Origin: Osedax fenrisi
Lineage: Eukaryota > Annelida > Polychaeta > Sabellida > Siboglinidae
Assembly (NCBI GenBank): GCA_964019155.1
Contig: OZ025241.1
Span: 90,798,223-90,862,222, forward strand
DNA length: 64,000 nucleotides
Direction of reading: 5' to 3'
The position numbers and the translations under genes are program-made. Positions 1 to 11,912 of this stretch are shown piece after piece. Every line of letters starts with the position of its first letter. Positions within the stretch are counted from its first letter, which is position 1. The notes beneath the pieces were generated by a model. It had not been told where the DNA came from and searched no databases. It saw only the letters and a list, made by a program, of their open reading frames with translations.

Positions 1-908
1 AACGAGATATTATTTAATAAGTGTTTAAAATATAATATTATTATTATTATAATAAAGTAAAATTAGATTTCTTTTATATTTTGTATAATAATTGAAAAAT
101 TAATGATTATAATCAATAAATTAAATAATTATTTAATAAATGTATAAAATAAATATAATATTATAATTATTATATTAATCAAGTAAAATTAGATTTATTT
201 TATGCTTTGATATAATATTGTATACTAATTTAAAAATGATTATTTAATAAATGTATACAATTATTATATTATTATTATAATAATAAAGTAAAATTAGATT
301 TCTTTTATATTTTTATAATAATTGAAAAATTAATGATTATTTAATAAATGTATAAAATAAATAATATTATTATAATAATCATGTAAAATTAGATTTATTT
401 TATGCTTTGGTATAATCAATTGTATAATAATATATATTATGTTTAATATATTTATTTTATAATAATTTATTATAAAAGAAATATGAAAGTTCATACATTT
501 TTTATAATATTAATTATATACAAATACAATGTATATTATACATAGATTGTGATACAATCTCCATATCTATAGCATTAAATAATACATGAATAATCAGTGT
601 TATATTGTAACAAAATAAATATTATAATAATTATAATTATCATACTAATGTAGAGTATGACAATATGATTTAATGATACTATATACTATTTACTATTTAC
701 AGATACTATATTATTTGAATTAATAATGAATATTCATAATATGTATTACTTTATTATTATTTTATTATTTAATAATATCTTTATAATAATTTTTTTTGTA
801 ATAGAAAAAAACGGATAAAAAACGAATAAAACGAATTAAAAACGAAAAAAACCGTTTAAAACATGTTTTAAACAAGCATTAATAAAAAACGCGTTTTTTA
901 ACAACCCT
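1..908. mobile_element. hAT-like non-autonomous element P, copy 1 (left end outside window)
   Basis: This is almost identical to 53493-54400, with the same length and only a few base differences. The complete copy shows ends AGGGTTGT...ACAACCCT flanked by ATATATAT on both sides, which suggests a hAT-type 8-bp duplication, although the TA-rich target makes this ambiguous. The interior is very AT-rich with repeated runs such as AAAAAACG, and no coding region is visible. Block C copy 2 (from about 8780) lacks it, so it is a true insertion. Confidence 0.6.
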
Positions 909-1672
909 ATATATATATAAAAATAATAATAATATTTATTAGAATATTTGTATTGTTTTTTGTGTCATTTCCTAGTTTATAATAGTAATATGCTTTTCCC
1001 CTAAAGGACTTCAAAATAATACAGTATATTTTCTGTTGTGGTCGCCCATATAAAATAGTATATATTTAAACTATTAGATATATTGTGATGCTTTAGAAGT
1101 ACCAACTGTAACTTACAATAGAAATACAGTCATATGCTTACATTGAATATGATACCAGCTTGTCTACTGTAACAATGCATTTGTTTATTAATACATATGT
1201 TTCTAATGTTAAACCAGTATTAGTCTGCATTTTTTATATCGTAATTATCTATTTCTCAAACATCTACTTCATGATTACCTCAAATATTGTATCATATATT
1301 ACATTAGTGAATACATATGACCTCATACATGGCAACATCACATACAGACAGACCCGAACCAGTGCAAAGACTACAAAGAAGTTTGTGAACTGATCTCCCT
1401 GCAATGGAGGAACATTGAACTCACGTTAAATAAGTACATATCTAAAACAAGGGACATCGAATGTATCTTTGCAGACAACCCATACACATATCCACGTTAG
1501 CCTATTCATATATACGATCTGACTCTAAGCTGCTTATATTCACAGATTATAGGCTTGAAAAAATAATAGACAATCGTATTTTTTTAATACAAATTCATTA
1601 TTATTTTTTTTGAATTGAATTTATTATATTTAATATTTATTTTGAATATAAAAATAAATATTTATATATAAT

Positions 1673-2730
1673 CAGGGATGGGGTTAAATACGTATTTGTA
1701 TTTGTATTTAAATACGTTGATTTTGTATATTTGTATTTGTATTTGTATTTATATTTGAATAGTTATTCAGTGATGTATTTGTATTTGAGTGTTGTATTTG
1801 GTGTATTTGATCAAATACAGTTTTAAATACACTTTTTAAAATATTTTAATTTAATAATTTAATAGAATGTAGAATTTAAACAATTACTTTGTGAATGTAA
1901 AAAAATTATATAATAGAAAACTTATTTTCAAATAATTGTATGAATACTATATGCAAAGATTTTGCGAAGCAAAGATATAACATTCCCTATGCATGCAACG
2001 TAATTTAGTAATACCCGATGCCGCTGCTAGCAGTAGTATCGAATCACTAAAATATATTGAGGTTCTTCTCTGTTTTCATACAACAATGTTTTCATTTCTC
2101 TATTAAATTATATTCAATATAAATTAGCTTTTACTCACCATATATACGTATAGCATATTCGTATAACATATCATATTTGTTTGTTATACATTAGTAATGA
2201 ACACTTAGTTTTCATCATATAAATACTAATTTAAAGCATATTATTTAACATTTTAAAAGTGTATAGTTTGATACGAATTTACATTATAAACAACAAATAG
2301 TTCCTAAAAGTAACCCGATTTATGTTATACTGCGATACAAAAAACAAGGTACTTGTATACAAATTCGAATTACATGATTTCGCGTAAGTGTTATATCTTT
2401 CTTAAAAAAATCTTTGCTATATATATAGATTTATGAATTTATATTCTATATAGAAAATGTATTATAAATTATAATATCCCAATCAATCAGTCTATTGTTT
2501 ACAGTTTTTTATTTTATTTATTTTCTTTAGGAATTAAATATATTTCAATTATTATGCAATCTGGTATAAGGATAAGGATTAATATTTTATATAAAATATG
2601 ATTTAATATTTAATATGTTAATATTTGTATTTTGTATTTGTATAAAAATGTAATAAATATTTGTATTTGTATTTGATTCTTTAAAAAAAATGTGTTTGTA
2701 TTTGATAAAGTGTATTTGACCCTAACCCTG
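1673..2730. mobile_element. hAT-like MITE, copy 1
   Basis: The ends are CAGGGATGGGGTTAAATAC and, reverse-complemented, CAGGGTTAGGGTCAAATAC, typical of hAT termini. The flanks TATATAAT and TATATAAC form a near-perfect 8-bp duplication. Both subterminal regions are packed with GTATTTGTATTTG repeats. There is no transposase. The same family is at 9543-10606, 55372-56478 and, interrupted, at 40894-46810. Confidence 0.75.
1953..2417. mobile_element. MITE nested in the hAT-like MITE
   Basis: Inverted termini of about 30 bp begin GCAAAGATTTTGCGAAGCAA on the left and end TTATATCTTT...TCTTTGC on the right, in a TA-rich context. The centre contains GCCGCTGCTAGCAGTAGTATCG. Equivalent copies lie within the other hAT MITEs. 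An independent copy at 14746-15231, outside any hAT MITE, supports it as a separate element. The superfamily is not determined. Confidence 0.55.
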
Positions 2731-2836
2731 TATATAACACGATAATTTATTAAATATTAGATTTTAAAGTGAATTTATTATAAACTTAAAATTGTTAGGT
2801 ACTTTTTATTAGCAACTATTATATTTTTGTATTTAC

Positions 2837-2867
<31 letters not shown>

Positions 2868-3058
2868 TATTTTTATTCAAATTATTTAAGGGTATATTTA
2901 CTAAATCCATTATTGCAAGCTTTTACATGTAAATAGATATACGTGGGACCCACAAATAATTATTTTTAATACCCACGTCATGGGTGCTATTACTCTAGAA
3001 ACTTCTTTGTAAGTACTAGTTGGTTAATTACCAACATTTATTAAGTATTAAATTTAGA

Positions 3059-3095
<37 letters not shown>

Positions 3096-3725
3096 GATAT
3101 TAGAGCTATATAGTTATAAGTGAAAACTTCATCTAAGTTCCTGGATAGGAAGAATGGACTCCACTAAAATAACTATATATATACACATGGTATCCATAAA
3201 AACTTGTATAGGTCGTCTATTCGATTGCATGGATATGACATTTTAGAAATATGCATCCTTGTATAAGTAGTAAATAATAAACTTCTCTTTATTCAGTGAT
3301 AATCAGGTGGGTAGTAGGGGCTTAGATACCCATTCTAAATTAATTATCAGATATCTACAAATACGTACTTGGCTATATACTATATATATATATACGTGTT
3401 ACATATACGTGTATTCGCACTATATATATTATATGATATTATTTATGATTATATGCTTATATATTATTGTATACATATATATTATTGTGTCAATCATGAA
3501 GTGTATACGAGTGCATGTAAATATATATTTACAGATAATTGTATACATGTTTCATATATAGATATTTTGTGTTTGTTTATTTTTTCGGATTTTTTTAGAT
3601 GTATGGCTGTGTTATATATATATTCTCTTTTTAAGTATAATATATTATTTTTAATTATCTATAATATCTATATAGCGAATATAATCAACATTACAATACT
3701 ATTCCTACTCGATTAGATAATCATC

Positions 3726-3905
3726 ATGGTGAAGGACAATAGGAAGGTGGAAAGTTTCAACGCGTGACTAAAACCCCTGTGGTCAGTGCGGCCTATAGAG
3801 CTACACGAGGACTTCTCGTACCGGTATCGCCCCCTGTAGTTCACTTCGTAGGTTATCTTATAGCACAAACATGACTGTATCCGCTGCCAGTAGACTTCAT
3901 CATCT
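3726..3905. repeat. GC-richer conserved module of block C (copy 1)
   Basis: This is a short island of ordinary base composition in AT-rich surroundings, with motifs such as CAACGCGTGACTAAAACCCC and GAGGACTTCTCGTACCGG. It is repeated at about 11606-11785 and 57571-57765 with far fewer changes than the flanks. There is no open frame, tRNA or snRNA that I recognise. It may be a SINE-like or regulatory core of an unknown repeat. Confidence 0.5.
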
Positions 3906-4032
3906 CTAGCAAGTATAAGCCCATCTTAAAGGAGTAATTAGTAATACATTGTTATAACTCCCGAATGTTTATTTAAAATATGCAATTCATTTTAATTTCA
4001 TAAATGTCATGGTATATTTATTTGAATTATAA

Positions 4033-4585
4033 AGTGCTGTTCACATGAGCAATCTATTCCAGCAATTTCGCAATGGAATTCTTAAGTATTTACAAAATGT
4101 GATTGTCTGTGTTTTTCTGCGATTATTGATAAATGTTCTAATCCGAATTTATTCTAGTTTTATGACAATTTATGAAATTGATAAATAAACGCACGCACAA
4201 GTATACTGATGAGTATTAATGCATACCTAATGCATTTACCTTTCTACTGGTCAATCTATTTATAATCTTTTACGATTTTAATTGATTAAAATGATGTTAT
4301 TTAATCGTTAATTTAATCTTTAATTAATAATTAATAAATAATTAATAATTATAATTATAATATATAATTATTAAATTATGAATATATATATTACCACTTT
4401 ATGATTATATAATAAACTTAAGTTCATAAGTTCTTCAAATGTATATATTTTTAAGAATTCTACTGAAAAAATATATTGCTCATGTGAACACCCTACAATT
4501 TATACCGCTAGGGAATTTTGAAACTGGAATTCTTAAGAATTTTATTGCAAAATTGCTGGAATATATTACTCATGTGAACAGCGCT
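4033..4585. mobile_element. PIF/Harbinger-like MITE, copy 1
   Basis: Long inverted termini of about 54 bp begin AGTGCTGTTCACATGAGCAA and end in AACAGCGCT. They are flanked by TAA on both sides (4030-4032 and 4586-4588), the 3-bp duplication expected of PIF/Harbinger. A second internal pair of the same motif (CTCATGTGAACACCC at about 4480) gives a nested structure. No coding region is present. Other copies are at 11913-12465 and 57866-58417. Confidence 0.7.
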
Positions 4586-4604
4586 TAATACATTTAATTA
4601 AAAG

Positions 4605-5405
4605 AGACACCTCTATGTAAAGTTCTAATGATGGCTGGCATGGAGAAGCAGGGCTTCATCGGTATCCAGGAGACCAGCCTCCAGGGGACCCTCACGTAGA
4701 GATGATCACCTGCTGTTAGTGCAGCTCTGACTTCATGTTATAGTATAGGTTGTATGTCCACCTTCGTATGTCTACACGTTATGTTCATGTAGCCGATATT
4801 CTACTATGTTTAACTATTGTTTTAATTTACTATAATGATGATTATAATGAATAAGAATATACATAATTTATAAATGATTTCTTAAATATATAGAAATACA
4901 AATAGTAAAAATAATAAAAGTAGGTATAATGAGTAATACAAATACCATCTAAAATTATAAATAATCCTGATTTCTTACTAAATAATAATACCTAATTCAC
5001 GCTGCCATCTGTTTAATTCAACCACTGATTAAATCCGATGATACCAACACCGATAAAAACAATGATCACCTCTCTAACACACACCCCTCCCTGTCAACAG
5101 AGTGAACTAGGCCACAATACCAACACCTACTGATAGCTCTCCACTGGTCAGCATACAGATGTGCTAGGTTAGAGGCTCCCCTTACTAGTTATATGTAGTT
5201 GATGTATTCGCCATCTCCTGTATGTCCTTACATATATAATAACAATATAGTAGTAGGCATTTATTAGAAGTTTGCATTTATAATCGTATAGTATATAAAA
5301 ATAAAAATAAAAATGTATCAATATATTTTTCTTCTAAAGGGTAAATTTTTCTTCAAATAAAGAGAAAAATATATTCTATTAAATCGTACAAATACATATT
5401 AAATA

Positions 5406-5446
<41 letters not shown>

Positions 5447-6334
5447 ACTATTAGTAAGCCTAACATTACCCGCATTCCTGTGTTTCACAGGTATACAGAC
5501 CAAATGGCTATCTCTGTAAGCACGTCATTTATCTCGCATCTAGTTTATTCCTCGTTGGTATTTAACTTGGTTATTATGCAATATTAGTGATAAATGTGTG
5601 AACATATGTAATCATGTGAAATCATCTACTAATGATATCTTTTCGACTTACAAATTAAAAAAGTAAGAGATATAATACAATACTAGCATGTTTTATATTA
5701 TACTAAGAATAGGATATATGCTCTATGTTTTCCTTAAACTTATTTTCCGTTTCAGTTGTATAATTATTTATATTTCAATGATTTAAAATACCCTGATATA
5801 TTTATGTATTTATAAATTTAAAATCATAGATTTTTTAAATGTGAAATTCTCATAAATATATTATAAATTTGAATTTATTTACAAATTAGTTTTAATTGAA
5901 AGATGTTTTTTATATTATTTATGTTGACATTCTAAATGTGTGTAATATAATGTATATTAGATTATATTTAAATGTTGATATTATCATGTTGAAATAATTT
6001 ATTTTAGACAATTTTTTGCATTGATTTTAATATTAGATTGAAATATGTAATACTGAATGTAATATGATAAAATAATTTGAGAATAAAATAAAAGTCAACA
6101 TGTCCTGTCCTTGATAATATGTAATATTTGTGATAAACCTAAACGTATAAGTTAGAAATATTTGTAATAAATGTATTAAAATTGCATATGATTCACTGCT
6201 TCCAATGTATATGTTGAATTGTTGCTTGTTATCTTATATTTAGTAAAACCTATTATCAATAATAATCACGTGAGAGCTATATAGAAATTATAAATAAATC
6301 TAAAAATAATTGAAATATATGAATATAAACCCAA

Positions 6335-6340
<6 letters not shown>
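4605..6340. repeat. Dispersed block A, copy 1 (uninterrupted)
   Basis: This matches 49299-53100 but lacks the two insertions that copy carries, so it supplies empty sites for both. It opens with a GC-richer module (about 4611-4800, containing GGCTGGCATGGAGAAGCAGG) and ends at a long TA array. No gene is recognised. Confidence 0.8.

Positions 6341-6425
<85 letters not shown>
6338..6425. repeat. (TA)n microsatellite
   Basis: About 88 bp of pure TA directly precede the pogo-like element, whose TA target duplication is hidden in it. Confidence 0.95.
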
Positions 6426-6428
<3 letters not shown>

Positions 6429-7036
6429 TAAAACCTCTCTATAAGAAACCTCTTTATAAGAAAAACCTCTTTATAAAAAATTATTCACACATTTGGTTGG
6501 AATTCAACCTTTTCCACATTAAAAAACCTCTTTATAAGAAAATCTTATAAGAAAAATATAAGAAAAACCTCTTTATACGAAACTTATTGTATACAAAATA
6601 ATTATATATAAATAGAAGTATTGTATATTGATAACAATTATAGAAATTAATTATTATAAAAGATATTTTTTTTTTTTAATATTATATTACATAAATAGCT
6701 CGAAATGAATTAAAATTAATTAATAATTGTTATTGTATATTCATAAATTTATTAAAATTAATTAATAAATGTTATTTTTATTCTTGAATTTATTAAAATT
6801 AATTAATAAATGTTATTTTTATTCTTGAATTTATTAATAAATGTTATTATATCCTTAAATGTATTGATTTCTTATTAAATAATAGATTATTATAATACTC
6901 ATTATATTATATTCATCAATGATGATTCACCCTATAATTTATAATTTCTAATGTAAATCTAATAAAATGTCATTATGTATTAACATGTCTAAGCGCAAAC
7001 AATATACCTACAGAATACATTTAAAACAGTATACAA

Positions 7037-7047
7037 AATAAATATAC

Positions 7048-7137
<90 letters not shown>
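7037..7137. repeat. (TA)n microsatellite, R2-type insertion target
   Basis: This roughly 100-bp TA array borders the 5' truncation of the R2-type element. TA repeats resume after that element's A-tract at 8308-8320, so the element appears to lie inside a TA array. Confidence 0.9.
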
Positions 7138-7139
<2 letters not shown>

Positions 7140-8320
7140 TCTAATTCCAAGTATGCTTCATACCTTGACTTTCTCTAACGTCTATTTAAATTCATTAAAA
7201 ACGATGGATAGAAGTATTCGGGCGTTCGTCAGACGTTGGCTTCGACTACCTTCAGATACTTCACTCGGTGTATTCTACGCACCTAGTAGTGTCGGTGGGA
7301 TAGCTATCACTCGTCTTTTTCTGGCAATACCGGTGCTGCGGCTAAAAAGGATTTCATCCATTAGAAGGAATGATGACACTATTATTCAAACTCTTCCCGA
7401 TAGTGTTATTCTAAAATGGTCTACACCTCGAGTATACGATGAATACACGTTTATTGATAACACCTCCATAAATAAATATCATTCAATATATTTATTTAAT
7501 TCTGTCGATGGCAAGGGTTTAGAATTAGGCACGCATAGTCCTTTTATTAATAATTGGATAACTTCTCCTATAAAGATGTTTTCTGGTCGCGATTTTGTAG
7601 ATATGGTAAAGCTAAAGCACGGTCTACTATATACACATTACAGATGTAAACGTATGTTTCCAAGTTTAAATACAAACTGTTTAAGGCGAGGGTGTAATTA
7701 TAAATATGACTGCCTAAATCATATTATGCAGACCTGTAGATTTAATTATAATAACATTATTCACAGGCATAATTATGTTAACGCTCTTTTAATCACTCTA
7801 CTTAATAAGTACAAATTTACAACTATACTGGAACCACACATACGAACACAACTTGGTTTACGCAAACCTGACTTACTGGCTTACCGAAATGACATTGTTT
7901 ATATTATAGATACGCAAATCTCAACTGATACAATAGATACCGATACTAATTACCGACACAAAACTGACTACTATAACAAACCTGAAATACTCTCCTACGC
8001 AAAACAACTTACTGGTGCAAAGCAGGCTAAACTAAGTGCCTCTTGTTGGAACTGGCGTGGTATACCCTCATCCCTAACGTCTAAAGACCTATATTCGTTA
8101 GGCCTGAGGAAGCATGATATTACGCTACTCAGTATTCGTGTCATGACAGGCAGTCTAAATATTTATCGCAAATACTGCTGCAATGGATTATTGTAATATC
8201 CTTAATTACCTGGCCTCTCCCTTGCCTACTTCGTCATATTTTTATTAATATGTTTTCGCTAATAAATGGGATAATTGGCTCTGGTTATTAACTAACCATT
8301 GTCCGAAAAAAAAAAAAATA
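7138..8320 (+). mobile_element. R2-type non-LTR retrotransposon, 5'-truncated copy
   Basis: The reading frame runs open straight out of the TA array, so the start is a truncation, not a gene start. After the stop at 8196 there is a 3' UTR of about 110 bp and a run of 13 A at 8308-8320, followed by TA repeats. This is the structure left by target-primed reverse transcription with 5' truncation. No target duplication can be recognised in the TA repeat. Confidence 0.8.
7153..8196 (+). CDS. R2-type retrotransposon protein, C-terminal part (thumb, CCHC, restriction-like endonuclease)
   Basis: This is the C-terminal part of an R2-clade non-LTR retrotransposon polyprotein, whose nuclease nicks target DNA and primes reverse transcription. 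Residues about 20-38 (AFVRRWLRLPSDT) match the thumb region after the reverse transcriptase. A zinc knuckle Cx4Cx8Hx4C lies at 176-195. The restriction-like endonuclease follows: RKPD at 237-240, Asp253 in IIDTQ, and the conserved NWRG near 300-303. The frame stays open upstream of the first ATG into the TA array (codons for HLIPS), so the ATG is not the native start. The RT palm and fingers and any N-terminal DNA-binding domains are missing, so the copy is dead on its own. The 347 codons contain no stop or frameshift, suggesting a fairly recent insertion. The exact clade (R2, NeSL, Hero or Dong) is uncertain. Confidence 0.85.
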   Translation: MLHTLTFSNVYLNSLKTMDRSIRAFVRRWLRLPSDTSLGVFYAPSSVGGIAITRLFLAIPVLRLKRISSIRRNDDTIIQTLPDSVILKWSTPRVYDEYTFIDNTSINKYHSIYLFNSVDGKGLELGTHSPFINNWITSPIKMFSGRDFVDMVKLKHGLLYTHYRCKRMFPSLNTNCLRRGCNYKYDCLNHIMQTCRFNYNNIIHRHNYVNALLITLLNKYKFTTILEPHIRTQLGLRKPDLLAYRNDIVYIIDTQISTDTIDTDTNYRHKTDYYNKPEILSYAKQLTGAKQAKLSASCWNWRGIPSSLTSKDLYSLGLRKHDITLLSIRVMTGSLNIYRKYCCNGLL

Positions 8321-8483
8321 TATATATATATATATAACATATAGGTTATATAATGCATTTTCTATTATAAATTAATTCTTAAAATCATCGGAAAAGTAAA
8401 AACCTCTTTAAAAGAAAACCTCTCTATAAGAAAAAAAGTACTGAAAAAAAATAGTTTCTTATAGAGAGGTTTTACTGTATATA

Positions 8484-8750
8484 TAAATTATAAACCCATA
8501 CAAATCACAAAATAACCAGCTCCTGCTAATACTCTTCTCGCCATTTTAGATGTTTTAATGATTTCCAACAAACCTGCGTATATTCTCGTAGTAGCAGAGA
8601 ATGTGTGTACGATATCAGCACTTGACCTTTAACCCCATGTCCTGATGCCCACCCCTCTGTCAGTACCATGGTGAATGTGCTGGTGGTGGCTTATATATAC
8701 CAGTCCTATCAGTATATAAGACTGCATGAGAGGGTTTGAGCCATCTATTA
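8484..8750. repeat. Dispersed block B, copy 1
   Basis: This matches 53104-53400. It shares CAGCTCCTGCTAATACTCTT-type sequence (an A/T difference between copies), TCGCCATTTTAGA, and GATGCCCACCCC. It is richer in GC than its surroundings, with no open frame or known RNA. Both copies lie between blocks A and C. Confidence 0.75.
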
Positions 8751-9542
8751 ATAATATATATATATATATATATATATATTATGATAATAATAATATTTAT
8801 TAGAATATTTGTATTTTTTTTGTGTGATTTCCTAGTTTATAATAGTAATATGTTTTTCCCCTTAAAGGGCTTCAAAACAATACAGTATATTTTCTGTTTT
8901 GGTCGCCCATATAAAATAGTATATATTTAAACTATTAGATATTGTGATTATATTGTGATGCTTTAGAAGTACCAACTTTAACTTACATTAGCAATACAGT
9001 CATATGCTTACATTGAGTATGATACCAGCTTGTCTACTGTAACAATGCATTTGTTTATTAATACATATGTTTCTAATGTTAAACCAGTATTAGTCTGCAT
9101 TTCTTATATCGTAATTATCTATTTCTCAAACATCTACTTCATGATTACCTCAAATATTGTATCATATATTACATTAGTGAATACATATGACCTCATACAT
9201 GGCAACATCACACACAGACAGACCCGAACCAGTGCAAAGACTACAGAGAAGTTTGTGAACTGATCTCCCTGCAATGGAGGAACATTGAACTCACGTTAAA
9301 TAAGTACATATCTAAAACAAGGGACATCGAATGTATCTTTGCAGACAACCCATACACATATCCACGTTAGCCTATGCATGTATACGATCTGACTCTAAGC
9401 TGCTTATATTCACAGATTATAGGTTTGAAAAAATAATAGACAATCGTATTTTTTTAATACGAATTCATTATTATTTTTTTTGAATTGAATTTATTATATT
9501 TAATATTTATTTTGAATATAAAAATAAATATTTATATATAAT

Positions 9543-10606
9543 CAGGGATGGGGTTAAATACGTATTTGTATTTGTATTTAAATACGTTGATTTTGTATAT
9601 TTGTATTTGTATTTGTATTTATATTTGAATAGTTATTCAGTGATGTATTTGTATTTGAGTGTTGTATTTGGTGTATTTGATCAAATACAGTTTTAAATAC
9701 ACTTTTTAAAATATTTTAATTTAATAATTTAATAGAATGTAGAATTTAAACAATTACTTTGTGAATGTAAAAAAATTATATAATAGAAAACTTATTTTCA
9801 AATAATTGTATGAATACTATATGCAAAGATTTTGCGAAGCAAAGATATAACATTCCCTATGCATGCAACGTAATTTAGTAATACCCGATGCCGCTGCTAG
9901 CAGTAGTATCGAATCACTAAAATATATTGAGGTTCTTCTCTGTTTTCATACAACAATGTTTTCATTTCTCTATTAAATTATATTCAATATAAATTAGCTT
10001 TTACTCACCATATATACGTATAGCATATTCGTATAACATATCATATTTGTTTGTTATACATTAGTAATGAACACTTAGTTTTCATCATATAAATACTAAT
10101 TTAAAGCATATTATTTAACATTTTAAAAGTGTATAGTTTGATACGAATTTACATTATAAACAACAAATAGTTCCTAAAAGTAACCCGATTTATGTTATAC
10201 TGCGATACAAAAAACAAGGTACTTGTATACAAATTCGAATTACACGATTTCGCGTAAGTGTTATATCTTTCTTAAAAAAATCTTTGCTATATATATAGAT
10301 TTATGAATTTATATTCTATATAGAAAATGTATTATAAATTATAATATCCCAATCAATCAGTCTATTGTTTACAGTTTTTTATTTTATTGATTTTCTTTAG
10401 GAATTAAATATATTTCAATTATTATGCAATCTGGTATAAGGATAAGGATTAATATTTTATATAAAATATGATTTAATATTTAATATGTTAATATTTGTAT
10501 TTTGTATTTGTATTTGTATAAAAATGTAATAAATATTTGTATTTGTATTTGATTCTTTAAAAAAAATGTGTTTGTATTTGATAAAGTGTATTTGACCCTA
10601 ACCCTG
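9543..10606. mobile_element. hAT-like MITE, copy 2
   Basis: This has the same ends and 8-bp flanks as 1673-2730. It differs mainly by one extra TTTGTAT repeat near 10505 and a few substitutions. It also carries the nested MITE. Confidence 0.75.
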
Positions 10607-10712
10607 TATATAACACGATAATTTATTAAATATTAGATTTTAAAGTGAATTTATTATAAACTTAAAATTGTTAGGTACTTTTTATTAGCAACTATTATAT
10701 TTTTGTATTTAC

Positions 10713-10749
<37 letters not shown>

Positions 10750-10936
10750 TTTATTCAAATTATTTAAGGGTATATTTACTAAATCCATTATTGCAAGCTT
10801 TTACATGTAAATAGATATACGTGGGACCCACAAATAATTATTTTTAATACCCACGTCATGGGTGCTATTACTCTAGAAACTTCTTTGTAAGTACTAGTTG
10901 GTTAATTACCAACATTTATTAAGTATTAAATTTAGA

Positions 10937-10975
<39 letters not shown>

Positions 10976-11912
10976 GATATTAGAGCTATATAGTTATAAG
11001 TGAAAACTTCATCTAAGTTCCTGGATAGGAAGAATGGACTCCACTAAAATAACTATATATATACACATGGTATCCATAAAAACTTGTATAGGTCGTCTAT
11101 TCGATTGCATGGATATGACATTTTAGAAATATGCATCCTTGTATAAGTAGTAAATAATAAACTTCTCTTTATTCAGTGATAATCAGGTGGGTAGTAGGGG
11201 CTTAGATACCCATTCTAAATTAATTATCAGATATCTACAAATACGTACTTGGCTATATACTATATATATATATACGTGTTACATATACGTGTATTCGCAC
11301 TATATATATTATATGATATTATTTATGATTATATGCTTATATATTATTGTATACATATATATTATTGTGTCAATCATGAAGTGTATACGAGTGCATGTAA
11401 ATATATATTTACAGATAATTGTATACATGTTTCATATATAGATATTTTGTGTTTGTTTATTTTTTCGGATTTTTTTAGATGTATGGCTGTGTTATATATA
11501 TATTCTCTTTTTAAGTATAATATATTATTTTTAATTATCTATAATATCTATATAGCGAATATAATCAACATTACAATACTATTCCTACTCGATTAGATAA
11601 TCATCATGGTGAAGGACAATAGGAAGGTGGAAAGTTTCAACGCGTGACTAAAACCCCTGTGGTCAGTGCGGCCTATAGAGCTACACGAGGACTTCTCGTA
11701 CCGGTATCGCCCCCTGTAGTTCACTTCGTAGGTTATCTTATAGCACAAACATGACTGTATCCGCTGCCAGTAGACTTCATCATCTCTAGCAAGTATAAGC
11801 CCATCTTAAAGGAGTAATTAGTAATACATTGTTATAACTCCCGAATGTTTATTTAAAATATGCAATTCATTTTAATTTCATAAATGTCATGGTATATTTA
11901 TTTGAATTATAA

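Larger units (their letters stand above)
909..4604. repeat. Dispersed block C, copy 1
   Basis: This block is shared with 8780-12480 (over 99% identical beyond about 1620) and with 54401-58435 (more diverged, with indels). It contains a hAT MITE, a GC-richer module and a PIF/Harbinger-like MITE, listed separately. Short open frames in it (for example 1160-1393 and 3369-3716) are Ile/Tyr-rich translations of AT-rich DNA and carry no recognisable domain. It joins block A at about 4605, where the other two copies continue into block D. Confidence 0.85.
6426..8477. mobile_element. pogo/Tigger-like DNA transposon, non-autonomous, carrying an R2-type insertion
   Basis: Perfect inverted termini of about 24 bp begin CAGTAAAACCTCTCTATAAG. 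The right end reads CTTATAGAGAGGTTTTACTG, and TA flanks both sides. The CAGT(A/C)AAACCTC start is typical of pogo/Tigger elements (family knowledge). Just inside both ends are repeated CCTCTTTATAAGAAA motifs, perhaps transposase-binding repeats. There is no pogo transposase; the only coding sequence is a truncated R2-type retrotransposon inserted in an internal TA array. Confidence 0.75.

Noticed and set aside
1160..1393. 77-codon frame repeated at 9030-9263
   Set aside because: The similarity comes from the duplicated block. The frame is broken by a 1-bp insertion in copy 3 (about 54759), and no domain or codon bias is visible.
2701..2730. Telomere-like CCCTAACCCTG
   Set aside because: It occurs once, as the terminal repeat of the hAT-like MITE, not as an array.
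3307..3716. 84- and 115-codon frames repeated at 11187-11596
   Set aside because: They are Ile/Tyr-rich translations of AT-rich DNA, lost in block C copy 3, with no start context or homology.
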